Source: JAXGXJ01 sp040772905 (GTDB lineage Bacteria; Actinomycetota; Thermoleophilia; RBG-16-64-13). From it: a DNA stretch of 64,000 nt. The position numbers and the translations under genes were made by a program. Location of the stretch: positions 248,001 through 312,000 of the forward strand of contig JAXGXJ010000005.1 of NCBI GenBank assembly GCA_040772905.1. Reading direction: 5' to 3'. Below are positions 24,397 to 33,500 of the stretch, piece after piece (the stretch's first letter is position 1; each line of letters begins with the position of its first letter). The notes beneath the pieces were generated by a model, which saw only the letters and a list, made by a program, of their open reading frames with translations, made no database searches and was not told the DNA's origin.

Positions 24397-25974
24397 GTGA
24401 ACGATGCCGGTGGCACCATCACCAGCCCCGCCAGACGGCGGTGGCTGCGCTGGTATGTGTGGCTTCTGCTCGGGGTGGTGGTCTTGCTCGTGGCCGGGGG
24501 CGGCTTCGTGTGGGTGGAGCATGCCCGCTCGGTGGAACTGGGGGAGACGTCGCCCGCGGACGGTGCTCTCTTGAGCACTGCGACGGTCACGGTGTCATCG
24601 GGGTTGCCGGGCTACGAACCGGGCCGGGGCGTTGTGACGCTCCTGGTGGACGGCAAGCCCCTGCCGGTCGCTGAGCTAATGTTGGCGGATGGCCATGTGG
24701 AGGCGGCGCTCACCCTGGCGGACGGTCCCCATCACGTGGAACTGGAGTACACGTCCAGCAACGTGTTCTCCCGGCGGCTTGCCAGAGCTTGGAGTTTCAC
24801 CATCGACACCACCGCTCCCACCATGCGTGTGCTCGCACCCGTATCTCGGGTCCTGCTCGAGGAGGCTGTGACGCGACTGGAGGTGGCCGTCGACGAGCCC
24901 GCGGCCGTGGACCTGCTCCTGGACGACGAGCCCGACGCCCTGAGAATCGGCGAGTCGGGGACCGGGCCCTTCACTGCGGCGCTCTCCCTCGACCAGGGGG
25001 ATCATACCTTCACACTCGTCGCCACCGACGCGGTGGGCAACAGCTCCCGCATCAGTTGGCAATCGTACGCCGACTATGACGCGCCGGTCATCGCGGCGCC
25101 CACCTGGCCCGAGGGTGACGAGCCCTGGCGGGAGATCTCCGCCTCGGTGACCTTCACGGTGGACGACGCGCTTCCCGGCAACGTGACCGTCGCTGCCGCG
25201 CTGGATGGTGAGTCTGTGGCTCTGAGTGCGGGCCCGGCCACCGGGGCTGAGCGGCGCGCGTACAGCATAGAGACGGGCGACCTGGCAGAAGGTGAGCACC
25301 GGCTGGTGTTCACGGCCCAAGACCGCGGTGGGCACGAGGCGGAGTGGGAGCGCGTATTCCTGGTCGACTCGTCCAGCGTGTTCGGCGAGCGGCCCATGAT
25401 AGTCGGCGCCGTGGGCAAGGATGTGAGCCTACTCCAGGGCGCGCTGGCGAGCCGAGGCCTCTATGAGGGCAAGGCGACGGGTCTCTTCGATCAGGCCACC
25501 GCCGACGCCGTGGCCGCCTACAACTCTGCACACGATCTGACTGCGGGTCAGATGGCCGGGCTTGATACGTTGGCGGCGCTCATCGGTTCCATCCGCATCG
25601 ATCTCTCCGAGCGGAAGTTGTATCACTTCAGTGACGGGCGTCTGCGCAGGACCTACTCCGTGGCCGTGGGGATGCCCGCCTATCCCACGCCTACGGGATC
25701 CTTCGAGATCATCTCCAAAGTGGTCGACCCCACGTGGACCCCACCCGATTCCGACTGGGCGGCCGGCATGGAGCCGGTGGGACCGGGTCCCGACAATCCG
25801 CTGGGTACGCGTTGGATGGGCATCAGTTCACCCAGTGTGGGCATACATGGCACCTACACGCGGAGTTCCATCGGCACGGCGGCTTCGCACGGATGTATCC
25901 GCATGTACTTGGAACAGGCTGAGGAGCTGTTCGAACTCGTGTACGTCGGCACTCCGGTGGAGATCGTCCCCTGA
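24397..25974 (+). CDS. L,D-transpeptidase with Ig-like repeats and peptidoglycan-binding domain
   Basis: A 525-residue envelope protein. It has a cytoplasmic basic stub, a membrane anchor at about residues 20-43, then three or so Ig-like/Big repeats (about 45-325) with patterns such as DTTAPTMRVLAP and DYDAPVIAAP. A peptidoglycan-binding domain of three helices follows (about 330-395). The YkuD catalytic domain runs to the end with HGTYTR and SHGCIRM, where Cys500 is the nucleophile. It should form 3-3 crosslinks in peptidoglycan outside the membrane. It sits between rsmA and ispE; in M. tuberculosis the resuscitation factor rpfB lies next to ksgA. Confidence 0.93.
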   Translation: MNDAGGTITSPARRRWLRWYVWLLLGVVVLLVAGGGFVWVEHARSVELGETSPADGALLSTATVTVSSGLPGYEPGRGVVTLLVDGKPLPVAELMLADGHVEAALTLADGPHHVELEYTSSNVFSRRLARAWSFTIDTTAPTMRVLAPVSRVLLEEAVTRLEVAVDEPAAVDLLLDDEPDALRIGESGTGPFTAALSLDQGDHTFTLVATDAVGNSSRISWQSYADYDAPVIAAPTWPEGDEPWREISASVTFTVDDALPGNVTVAAALDGESVALSAGPATGAERRAYSIETGDLAEGEHRLVFTAQDRGGHEAEWERVFLVDSSSVFGERPMIVGAVGKDVSLLQGALASRGLYEGKATGLFDQATADAVAAYNSAHDLTAGQMAGLDTLAALIGSIRIDLSERKLYHFSDGRLRRTYSVAVGMPAYPTPTGSFEIISKVVDPTWTPPDSDWAAGMEPVGPGPDNPLGTRWMGISSPSVGIHGTYTRSSIGTAASHGCIRMYLEQAEELFELVYVGTPVEIVP

Positions 25975-25982
25975 GCGGCCGC

Positions 25983-26882
25983 GTGCGTATCACCGCCAAA
26001 GCGCCGGCCAAGCTGAACCTGTCGCTCCTGGTCGGACCGCGCCGCGCGGACGGCTACCACGAGCTCTTCACCGTGTTCGTGCCCATCGATCTCCACGACG
26101 AACTGTCGTTCTTCCTGGCCCTCACCGAGGGCGGGCTGACGGTCTCCTGTGAAGGTGTGGACGGCGACGACAACCTGGTGGCGCGCGCTTTGCACGCGTT
26201 GGCCGAGGCGAGTGGACGCCCCATCTCGGGTGAGGTGGTGGTGCGGAAGGGTATCCCCGTGGGCGCAGGCCTGGGCGGGGGGAGTTCGGATGCCGCGCTG
26301 GCCCTGCGTGTGGGAGCTCGTCTGTTGGCCGAGGATGAAGGGATGGAGATAGAGTCCGAGAGGTTGCACGGCTTGGCCGCACGACTGGGGGCCGACGTGC
26401 CCTTCTTCCTGGGGGACGGGCCAGCTCTGGCCCGAGGGATCGGCGAGAGACTGGAACCCTTCGCGCTGCCGGTGCTGCCGGTGGTGCTGGTGATGTCCAC
26501 CGACACGCTCTCCACGCCGTCGGTCTACCGCACGTTCGACAAGGTGGCTCCCACGGAGACCATGGAAGAGTTCTCCATTCGAGCGCACGCATGCGAGCGC
26601 GACTGGCGGGCGTGCGCCCGCCAGTGCGGCGGGAGGGTAGCGGAGCTTCTCCGCAACGAGCTGGAGCAGGCCAGTTTCTCCCTGCTCCCTCATCTTGTCG
26701 AGGACAAGCGGGCGCTCGTGGAGGCGGGAGCGCTGGGCGCGCTCATGAGCGGTTCCGGCCCCACCTTGTTCGGCCTGTGCAGGTCGGCCGCGGCGGCTCA
26801 GACGGCGGCTCAGAGGCTGGCGGCGCGCGGGTACACCGCGCGCGCCGCGTCGACACTCCTCTCGTCGCTCACCCATGTGTGA
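25983..26882 (+). CDS. ispE: 4-diphosphocytidyl-2-C-methyl-D-erythritol kinase
   Basis: A 299-residue GHMP kinase of the MEP isoprenoid pathway. It phosphorylates CDP-methylerythritol. It begins with the family start KAPAKLNLSLLVGPRRADGYHEL and has the ATP loop PVGAGLGGGSSDAAL at about residues 93-107. The C-terminal GHMP motif MSGSGPTLFG is present. The GTG start lies 8 nt after the transpeptidase stop. The gene shows that this organism makes isoprenoids by the non-mevalonate route. Confidence 0.95.
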   Translation: MRITAKAPAKLNLSLLVGPRRADGYHELFTVFVPIDLHDELSFFLALTEGGLTVSCEGVDGDDNLVARALHALAEASGRPISGEVVVRKGIPVGAGLGGGSSDAALALRVGARLLAEDEGMEIESERLHGLAARLGADVPFFLGDGPALARGIGERLEPFALPVLPVVLVMSTDTLSTPSVYRTFDKVAPTETMEEFSIRAHACERDWRACARQCGGRVAELLRNELEQASFSLLPHLVEDKRALVEAGALGALMSGSGPTLFGLCRSAAAAQTAAQRLAARGYTARAASTLLSSLTHV

Positions 26883-26935
26883 GGGCCATCCGCTCTTGGC
26901 CGAAGGGCGGCAGCGGGGCGCCTACCCGGCCTTTC

Positions 26936-26965
26936 TTGACACCCTTTTGCGGGCTGACCTATACT
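26936..26965 (+). promoter_or_regulatory. Strong promoter for tRNA-Gln
   Basis: TTGACA at 26936-26941 and TATACT at 26960-26965 are separated by 18 bp. The predicted start is about 33 nt before the mature tRNA. It may also drive glmU and the genes after it. Confidence 0.75.
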
Positions 26966-27004
26966 TCCCGGGCTCGTGGGCTGATGGCTTCGAGCCGGAA
27001 GTGT

Positions 27005-27076
27005 TGGGGCGTAGCCAAGCGGTAAGGCAGCGGGTTTTGGTCCCGCGATGCGTAGGTTCGAATCCTGCCGCCCCAG
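27005..27076 (+). tRNA. tRNA-Gln (anticodon TTG)
   Basis: A 72-nt cloverleaf. The acceptor stem TGGGGCG pairs with CGCCCCA, the anticodon stem is GCGGG/CCCGC with loop TTTTGGT, and the T-loop is GTTCGAATC. CCA is not encoded. glmU begins 37 nt later. Confidence 0.97.
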
Positions 27077-27113
27077 CTTCCTTTCTTCGTTATGTGGGTC
27101 TATCAGGATGTAG

Positions 27114-28142
27114 GTGACCAGGGTGAGCTCTTCCATAGCAAGTGTCGTCGTGCTGGCTGCGGGCCAGGGCAAACGTATGAAGTCGGAGCTTCCCAAGGTG
27201 CTGCACGAGGTGTGCGGTCGACCCATGCTGCTCCATGTGCTCGCGGCCGCGCGCGAGGTCCATCCAGGCAGGATCATCGTGGTCTTGGGGCATGGTCACG
27301 AGCAGGTGGTCCCTCATCTGCCCCCCGATTGCGTAGTGGCGATCCAGAAGGAACAGCGGGGCACCGGCCACGCGGTGTTGGCGGCGGCCGCTCTCATCCC
27401 CGAGGGGGACATGCTGGTGATCCCGGGGGACACTCCCCTCATCACCGGCGACGTGCTCAAAGCGCTGGTTGAGGAGCACGAGTCCTCTGCGGCTGTCGCC
27501 ACCGTACTCACCATGAGACTGGCCGACCCGTCTGGCTACGGCCGTATCGTGCGCTTCCCCGACGGCTCCGTGGCCCGCATCGTGGAACATCGCGACGCCA
27601 ACGAGAACCAGTTGGCCATCCAAGAGGTCAACAGCGGCATGTACGTGTTGCCTGCTCCCCTCACGCTCGACATCCTCCGCACGGTGGGCAGCGACAACGA
27701 TCAGGGCGAGATCTACCTCACCGACGTGGTCGCGGGTCTGCGCCAGGAGGGGGAGCGGGTGGGCGCGTCCCTGGTGGAGGACCCCGGCTTGTTGCTGGGA
27801 GTCAATTCGCCGTTGGAACTGGCCCAGGCTGAGGCGCTCATGGGTGAGCGCATCAAGAACGGCTTGATGCTGGCCGGCGCCATCATCGTCGATCCCGGCT
27901 CTACGATCGTGGGGGCGGACGTCACTCTCGACCCCGGAGTAGTGTTGAGGCCTTTCAGCACGCTTTGCGGCTCGACCAATGTGGCCGCGGGCAGTGATAT
28001 CGGCCCCGGCACGACGCTCGTCGACGCTCAGATCGGCAAGGATTCTGTCCTCCCTCACTGCTATGTACGCGCTACCGCGCTGGAGGATGGCACTCGGCTG
28101 CGTCCGTTCACCGTGGTGGACGGTTTGCCCGAGGAGTCCTGA
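27114..28142 (+). CDS. glmU: GlmU-like UDP-GlcNAc pyrophosphorylase, short form
   Basis: A 342-residue protein against about 450 for full GlmU. The N-terminal uridylyltransferase domain is intact: LAAGQGKRMKSELPKVLHEV, KEQRGTGHAV, PGDTPLI, EVNSGMYVL, NDQGEIYLTDVV. A few left-handed beta-helix coils follow (about 250-335), then the protein stops. The stretch that holds the acetyltransferase catalytic His and acetyl-CoA site in E. coli GlmU is missing. It should make UDP-GlcNAc from GlcNAc-1-P but probably cannot acetylate GlcN-1-P. GTG 27114 is used; GTG 27123 is an alternative. It is followed by prs as in M. tuberculosis. Confidence 0.88.
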   Translation: MTRVSSSIASVVVLAAGQGKRMKSELPKVLHEVCGRPMLLHVLAAAREVHPGRIIVVLGHGHEQVVPHLPPDCVVAIQKEQRGTGHAVLAAAALIPEGDMLVIPGDTPLITGDVLKALVEEHESSAAVATVLTMRLADPSGYGRIVRFPDGSVARIVEHRDANENQLAIQEVNSGMYVLPAPLTLDILRTVGSDNDQGEIYLTDVVAGLRQEGERVGASLVEDPGLLLGVNSPLELAQAEALMGERIKNGLMLAGAIIVDPGSTIVGADVTLDPGVVLRPFSTLCGSTNVAAGSDIGPGTTLVDAQIGKDSVLPHCYVRATALEDGTRLRPFTVVDGLPEES

Positions 28143-28170
28143 TGACGTATCCACACAGCAAGAGTCGGTG

Positions 28171-28187
28171 GTACCGTACGACGGTAC
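28171..28187. promoter_or_regulatory. Inverted repeat before prs
   Basis: GTACCGT and ACGGTAC flank ACG, in the 70-nt glmU-prs gap and 26 nt before the prs ATG. It could be an operator or an mRNA hairpin close to the ribosome binding site. Confidence 0.4.
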
Positions 28188-28212
28188 AGAACCTCATCGA
28201 GGAGGATGTCGA

Positions 28213-29205
28213 ATGGGAGAGCAGGAGGCCGGACACATGCGCATAACCCCTCATCGGTCGCTCATGGTGTTCTCGGGCCGTGCGAATCCCGAGCTCAGCG
28301 CCAAGATCGCGGAGAAGCTGGGCGTCCAACTGGGCAAGGTCGACATCAAGACCTTCGCCGACGGCGAGATCTACGTGAAGTATCGCGAGAGCATCCGCGG
28401 GGCGGACGTGTTCATCGTGCAGCCCACCTGCCGTCCCGTGAACGAGAACCTGGTGGAACTGCTCATCATGATCCAGGCCGCCAAACTGGCCTCGGCCCAC
28501 AGGGTCACGGCGGTCATGCCCTGGATGGGCTATTCGCGCCAGGACAAGAAGAGCTGCCCCCGTGAGCCCATCACAGCCCGCCTCGTGGCCGACATGATGC
28601 AGGCCGCCGGCGCCGACCGGGTGCTCACCATGGACCTGCACGCCGGTCAGTTGCAGGGCTTCTTCGACGTGCCCGTGGACCACATGACGGCTCTCTCCAT
28701 GATCGGCGACTACTTCAAGGACAAAGGTCTGGATGACTGTGTGGTGGTCTCACCCGACGCAGGCGGGTTGAAGACCGCCAAGCGGTTGGCCGACCACCTG
28801 GAATGCGAACTGGCCGTTCTCACCAAGCTGCGTCCCGAGCACAACGTCTCGCGAGTGATGTTCGTCATAGGCGAGGTGGCCGGGAAGACCGCCATCATCG
28901 TGGACGACATCATCGATACCGCCGGTACCCTGGTGAACGGGGTCGACGCCCTGTTGGGCAAGGGGGCCAAAGCCGTCTACGCAGCTTGTACCCACCCCGT
29001 GTTGTCCGGCCCCGCGTACGAGCGCATACAGGACTCCGCTCTGAAAGAGATGGTGGTCACCGACACCATCCCGTTGCAGCCGGGGGCGCCGGACGAGAAG
29101 ATTGTGGTACTATCCACGGCCGGTATTCTGGCGGATACCATCAGGAACGTGTTCACCGACGAATCGGTGAGCGAGCTTTTCAAAGGAGAGAACCAGCTGT
29201 TCTAG
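28213..29205 (+). CDS. prs: Ribose-phosphate pyrophosphokinase
   Basis: A 330-residue class I PRPP synthetase, which makes phosphoribosyl pyrophosphate from ribose 5-phosphate and ATP. The motifs include FSGRANPELSAKIAE, KTFADGEIYV, MPWMGYSRQDKK, the flexible-loop lysine region KLRP, and the PRPP loop VDDIIDTAGTL. The frame is open upstream, but GAGGAGG lies before ATG 28213; ATG 28246 (MRITPHRSL) is the next in-frame choice. The product feeds purine, pyrimidine, His and Trp synthesis. Confidence 0.96.
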   Translation: MGEQEAGHMRITPHRSLMVFSGRANPELSAKIAEKLGVQLGKVDIKTFADGEIYVKYRESIRGADVFIVQPTCRPVNENLVELLIMIQAAKLASAHRVTAVMPWMGYSRQDKKSCPREPITARLVADMMQAAGADRVLTMDLHAGQLQGFFDVPVDHMTALSMIGDYFKDKGLDDCVVVSPDAGGLKTAKRLADHLECELAVLTKLRPEHNVSRVMFVIGEVAGKTAIIVDDIIDTAGTLVNGVDALLGKGAKAVYAACTHPVLSGPAYERIQDSALKEMVVTDTIPLQPGAPDEKIVVLSTAGILADTIRNVFTDESVSELFKGENQLF

Positions 29206-29259
29206 CGCGCGGCTCGCGGACGGGCTACAGCGTGGATGGCTCAGCAGAGGAGATGTGAC

Positions 29260-29925
29260 ATGGACACGGTCAAACTTGGAGTGCAGGAACGCAAGGAGAT
29301 GGGCAACGGTCCCAGTCGGCGTCTGCGTGCGGCGGGTCTCATCCCCGGCGTGGTCTACGGCAAGGACAGCACTCCCACGCCGGTGTCCGTCGCTCTTGAC
29401 GACCTGAGGGCCGCCCTGGCTCACGGCCAGAACGTGGTGCTCGAACTCGGTCTCGATGCAGCCGTGCGCGCGGAGCGCAAGGGTGGCAAAGGTCGCCCCG
29501 GCGCGCTGTATGCCGTGGTCAAGGAGTTGCAGTTCCATCCCATCAAGCGCAACGTGCTGCACGTCGATCTGCACGAGGTCGACCTGACCGAGGAGATCGA
29601 AGCCCCCGTGGCCATCGAACTCGTGGGAACCGCAGCCGGTATCGCCGACGGCGGCATAGTCGACTGGGCTCATCGCGAGGTCGTGGTGCGTGCCCTGCCC
29701 AATAGCATCCCTGCCTCGCTCGAACTGGATGTGAGCGAGTTGCTCATCGGTCAGCACCTCACCGTGGCTGCTCTCTCGGCCGGCGAAGGTGTGACCATCG
29801 TCGACGATCCCGACACCATGGTGGTCGCCGTGATGGCGCCGCGGGTGCAGGAAGAGGAGGTCGGCGCTGTCGAGGAAGAGCAGGCCGAACCTGAGATCAT
29901 CGGCGAGAAGAGCAGCGAGGAGTAG
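29260..29925 (+). CDS. rplY: 50S ribosomal protein bL25 (long CTC form)
   Basis: A 221-residue bL25/Ctc protein that binds 5S rRNA. The N-terminal L25 domain has GNGPSRRLRAAGLIPGVVYG; a C-terminal TL5-like beta domain follows, then an acidic tail rich in Glu after residue 195. ATG 29260 follows GAGGAG; an upstream in-frame ATG at 29236 would swallow that site. The prs-rplY-pth order is conserved in actinomycetotes. Confidence 0.95.
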   Translation: MDTVKLGVQERKEMGNGPSRRLRAAGLIPGVVYGKDSTPTPVSVALDDLRAALAHGQNVVLELGLDAAVRAERKGGKGRPGALYAVVKELQFHPIKRNVLHVDLHEVDLTEEIEAPVAIELVGTAAGIADGGIVDWAHREVVVRALPNSIPASLELDVSELLIGQHLTVAALSAGEGVTIVDDPDTMVVAVMAPRVQEEEVGAVEEEQAEPEIIGEKSSEE

Positions 29926-29954
29926 TCTCTCCGGGGCTCAGCCCGTTTCCGCCC

Positions 29955-30548
29955 ATGCTCTTTCGGTCTCTCCGTGGAGAGGGGCGTGAGTGCGTGCGGG
30001 CAGACGCACCCTATCTCATAGCCGGCCTGGGTAATCCAGGCAGCAAGTACCAGTACCACCGGCACAACATCGGGTTCATGGTCACCGAGGAGTTGCGCCG
30101 ACGTCATGGTCTGCCGGCGCTACGTTCGCGCTTCAACGGTCTCACCGGGGAAGGCGTCATCGCCGGGCATCGGGTGGTCCTGCTTCTGCCGATGACCTTC
30201 ATGAACCTCTCGGGCAAATCGGTGGGCGAAGCGGCTCGATGGTACAAGACACCCGTCGACCGACTCTTGGTCATCCATGACGAAGTGGAACTCGCTTTCG
30301 GCGACGTGCGCCTGAAGGAAGGCGGCGGCCTGGGAGGACACAACGGCTTGAGGAGCATCGAACAGTCTTTGGGCAGCCGCGACTTCTGGCGCGTGCGCGC
30401 GGGGGTGGGTCGGCCGCAGTCGTCTCACAAGCCTCTGGCTGACCACGTGCTGGACACCTTCAGTGAGTCTCGAGAAGAAGTGTTGTTGCTCATCGGTCGA
30501 GCGGCCGATGTGGCCGAGGAGTGGCTGGCCTCTCGGGAAGAGGGCTGA
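29955..30548 (+). CDS. pth: Peptidyl-tRNA hydrolase
   Basis: A 197-residue hydrolase that frees tRNA from drop-off peptidyl-tRNA. The motifs are IAGLGNPGSKYQYHRHNIGF with the catalytic His, LPMTFMNLSGKSV, VIHDEVEL, GGLGGHNGLRSI and RVRAGVGRP. ATG 29955 leaves a 19-residue N-terminal extension; GTG 29994 would give a more typical start. The stop overlaps the mfd ATG (TGATG), so the two are translationally coupled. Confidence 0.95.
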   Translation: MLFRSLRGEGRECVRADAPYLIAGLGNPGSKYQYHRHNIGFMVTEELRRRHGLPALRSRFNGLTGEGVIAGHRVVLLLPMTFMNLSGKSVGEAARWYKTPVDRLLVIHDEVELAFGDVRLKEGGGLGGHNGLRSIEQSLGSRDFWRVRAGVGRPQSSHKPLADHVLDTFSESREEVLLLIGRAADVAEEWLASREEG

Positions 30549-33500
30549 TGCCCCGCCTCACCCGTCTCGTCCACGGTCTCGCGGAGTTCGAGGAGGCCCT
30601 CACGGGGTCGCTGCAGGGACGCTCGCACCTCGTCGTCCCCAGCTTCGTCCATGCCTACCTCACTGCCGCCCTCCTGGAGCGGCGACCGTGGAGCGACTCT
30701 GCGGCGCTGGTCGTGGCCCCGGATCAAGACACGGCAGAGGAGCTGGAGCACGAGCTCGCGCTGTACCTGCCCGAGCGTCCCGTGGTCTATCTGCCTCCGC
30801 GTGGGGTCTGGCACGGCTCCGAGGCCGAGGTCAAGCCGCGCGTCGCCGGGCGACGCGCGCGGGCTTTGTGGGCCCTGGCCCAAGGGGCCACCGACTGCAA
30901 GGGGGCCTGTCTCCCGGTGCTCGTCGTGGAAGCCACGACGTTGCTCGAGGCCGTCATCGAGCCCCAGGCCGATCCGCTGACTATCAGAGCCGGGATGCAG
31001 GTCGAGTTCGAGGAGCTCGTGCGGCGCTTGGCCGGTGCGGGCTACGTGAGGGTCGACCAGGTGGAGGACGCCGGGGAGTTCTCGGTGCGCGGCGGCATCG
31101 TGGACGTTTTTCCCGTCACTGAGCGGGTGCCGGTGAGGGTGGAGTTCTGGGGCGACGAGGTGGAGAGCCTGCGTGCCTTCTCGGTGTACTCGCAGCGTTC
31201 TCTGGGCTCGCTGGAAGCGGTGACCGTCTACGCGGCCGCCGAGCGACGGGGAGGCGGTCTGGCGACCATCACGTCACTTCTGCCTGAGGGGACGCGGGTG
31301 GTGGAGGTGGATCCCGCACGGGCGAGAGCCCGGGTGGAGGCCTTCCAGGCCGATCTGGCCGACCTGGTGGGTGGGGCGGACGGCCCCGCGTCGGAGGAGT
31401 TGGAGCGCGGCTACGTGGAGTGGGAGCGGGTGACCGAGGCGGTGACGTCGTCGCCCGGGATGATCCTGACCTCTCTGGCCGCTGAAGGGGACATGTCGCC
31501 GGGACCGCGGGCCACCAGCGGCGAGCTGCCGGTCACCAACCTGCCTGAAGCCGAGGAGGCCATCCAGAGGCTGGTGGACGCCGGGTATCGTGTGGTGATC
31601 GCCTTCGAGCAGCGGGCCGAGGCCGAACGCGCCGGCTTCGTGTTGCGTCGCGTCACCGGGACGCTGGGCGGCATGGACGACATCGGCGAGGGGCCGGGCG
31701 TCACCTTCCTGCCCCGAGCCCTGCGTCGGCACTTCATGATGCCCGACCTCAAGCTGGCCCTGCTCACCGACGCCCTGGTGTTTCCGCGGCGCCACAAGGC
31801 CGTGACCGAACGCCGTCCCCTGGGCGGGTTGGAGCTCTCCAGTTTCCGCGACCTGCGCAAGGGCGACTTCGTGGTGCACGAGGACCACGGGGTGGGGCGC
31901 TTCGAAGGCATCAGCACCAAGACGGTGGCTGGGGTGACCCGCGATTACCTCGATCTGGCCTACAAGGGCGGGGACATGCTGTACATCCCGCACGACCAGA
32001 TATCCAAGGTCATGCGCTATGTGGGCGCCGGCGGCGCAGCCCCGGCGCTGTCCAAGCTGGGCGGCAAAGGCTGGGAGCATGTCAAGAGCCGGGTGCGCAA
32101 GGCCGCCCGCCAGGTGGCCGGCGAGCTGCTCCATCTCTACGCCTTGCGCCAAGCCGTGAAGGGGTACCAGTTCGCTGAAGACAGCGAGTGGCAGGTGCGC
32201 TTCGAGAAGGCCTTCCCCTACGATGAGACCGAGGACCAGCTGCGCGCCATCGATGCCATCAAGGACGACATGGAATCGCCCCAGCCCATGGACCGCCTCC
32301 TCTGCGGCGACGTGGGCTATGGCAAGACCGAGGTGGCGCTGCGCGCGGCCTTCAAAGCCACTCTGGACGGCAAGCAGGTGATGGTGCTGGTCCCCACCAC
32401 TATCCTCGCGCAGCAACACTACGGCACCTTCCGGGAGCGCTTCGCCGACTTCCCGGTGAAGGTGGAGATGATCTCGCGCTTCCGCTCCGCGGTCGAGCAG
32501 AAACGCATCCTCAAGGACTTCGCCGCCGGCCAGGTGGACGTGCTCATCGGTACGCACAGGCTGTTGTCGCAGGACGTGAAGCCCAAAGACCTGGGTCTGG
32601 TGATCGTGGATGAGGAGCAGCGCTTCGGGGTGGCTCAGAAGGAGGCGCTCCGCCGCATGAAGGTGAAGATCGACGTGCTCACCCTCAGCGCCACGCCCAT
32701 CCCCCGCACGCTGCAGATGTCGCTCTCGGGGGTGCGCGACATCACCGTCATCGAGACCCCGCCTCGCGACCGCCATCCCATCCAGACCTACGTGGGTCTG
32801 TACGACGAAGGCATCGCCACCAGGGCCATCGAGCGCGAGGTGGACCGCGGCGGCCAGGTCTACTACCTGCACAACCGGGTGGAGACCATCGACAAGGTGG
32901 CCGCGCGCCTGCAACAACTGCTGCCCCGCATCCGTTTCTCGGTGGCTCACGGACAGATGAAAGAACAAGATCTCGAACGGGTGATGCTGGAATTCTTGCG
33001 CGGCGACTTCGACGTATTGGTGACCACCACCATCATCGAGAGCGGTTTGGACATCCCCAACGCCAACACGCTCATCGTCGACAGGGCGGATCTGCTTGGT
33101 CTAGCCCAGCTCTACCAGATCCGCGGACGCATCGGGCGTTCGTCGCGGGTGGCGCACGCGTTCCTCTTCCATCCCGACGAGGCTGTACTCACTGAGGAGG
33201 CTGTGGCCAGACTCTCCACTCTGGCCGACTACACGGAACTCGGGTCCGGCTTCAAGATCGCCATGCGCGACCTGGAGATACGGGGAGCGGGGGAGTTGCT
33301 GGGCGAGGAGCAGTCGGGCCACATCGCTGCCGTGGGCTTCGAGATGTACCTCTCCATGCTGCAGGAGGCCGCCGCCGAATTGCAGGGCCAGGAACCCAAG
33401 ACCGAGAGGCTGGTGCGCGTGGATATCGGCATTGACGCGCACGTGCCTCAGAGCTTCATCGGGTACGAAGCCGCCAGGGTGGACCTGCACCGACGCATCG

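Noticed and set aside
31274..32968. A 564-codon minus-strand open frame inside mfd
   Set aside because: It is the antisense of the Mfd helicase core, whose motifs are unambiguous.
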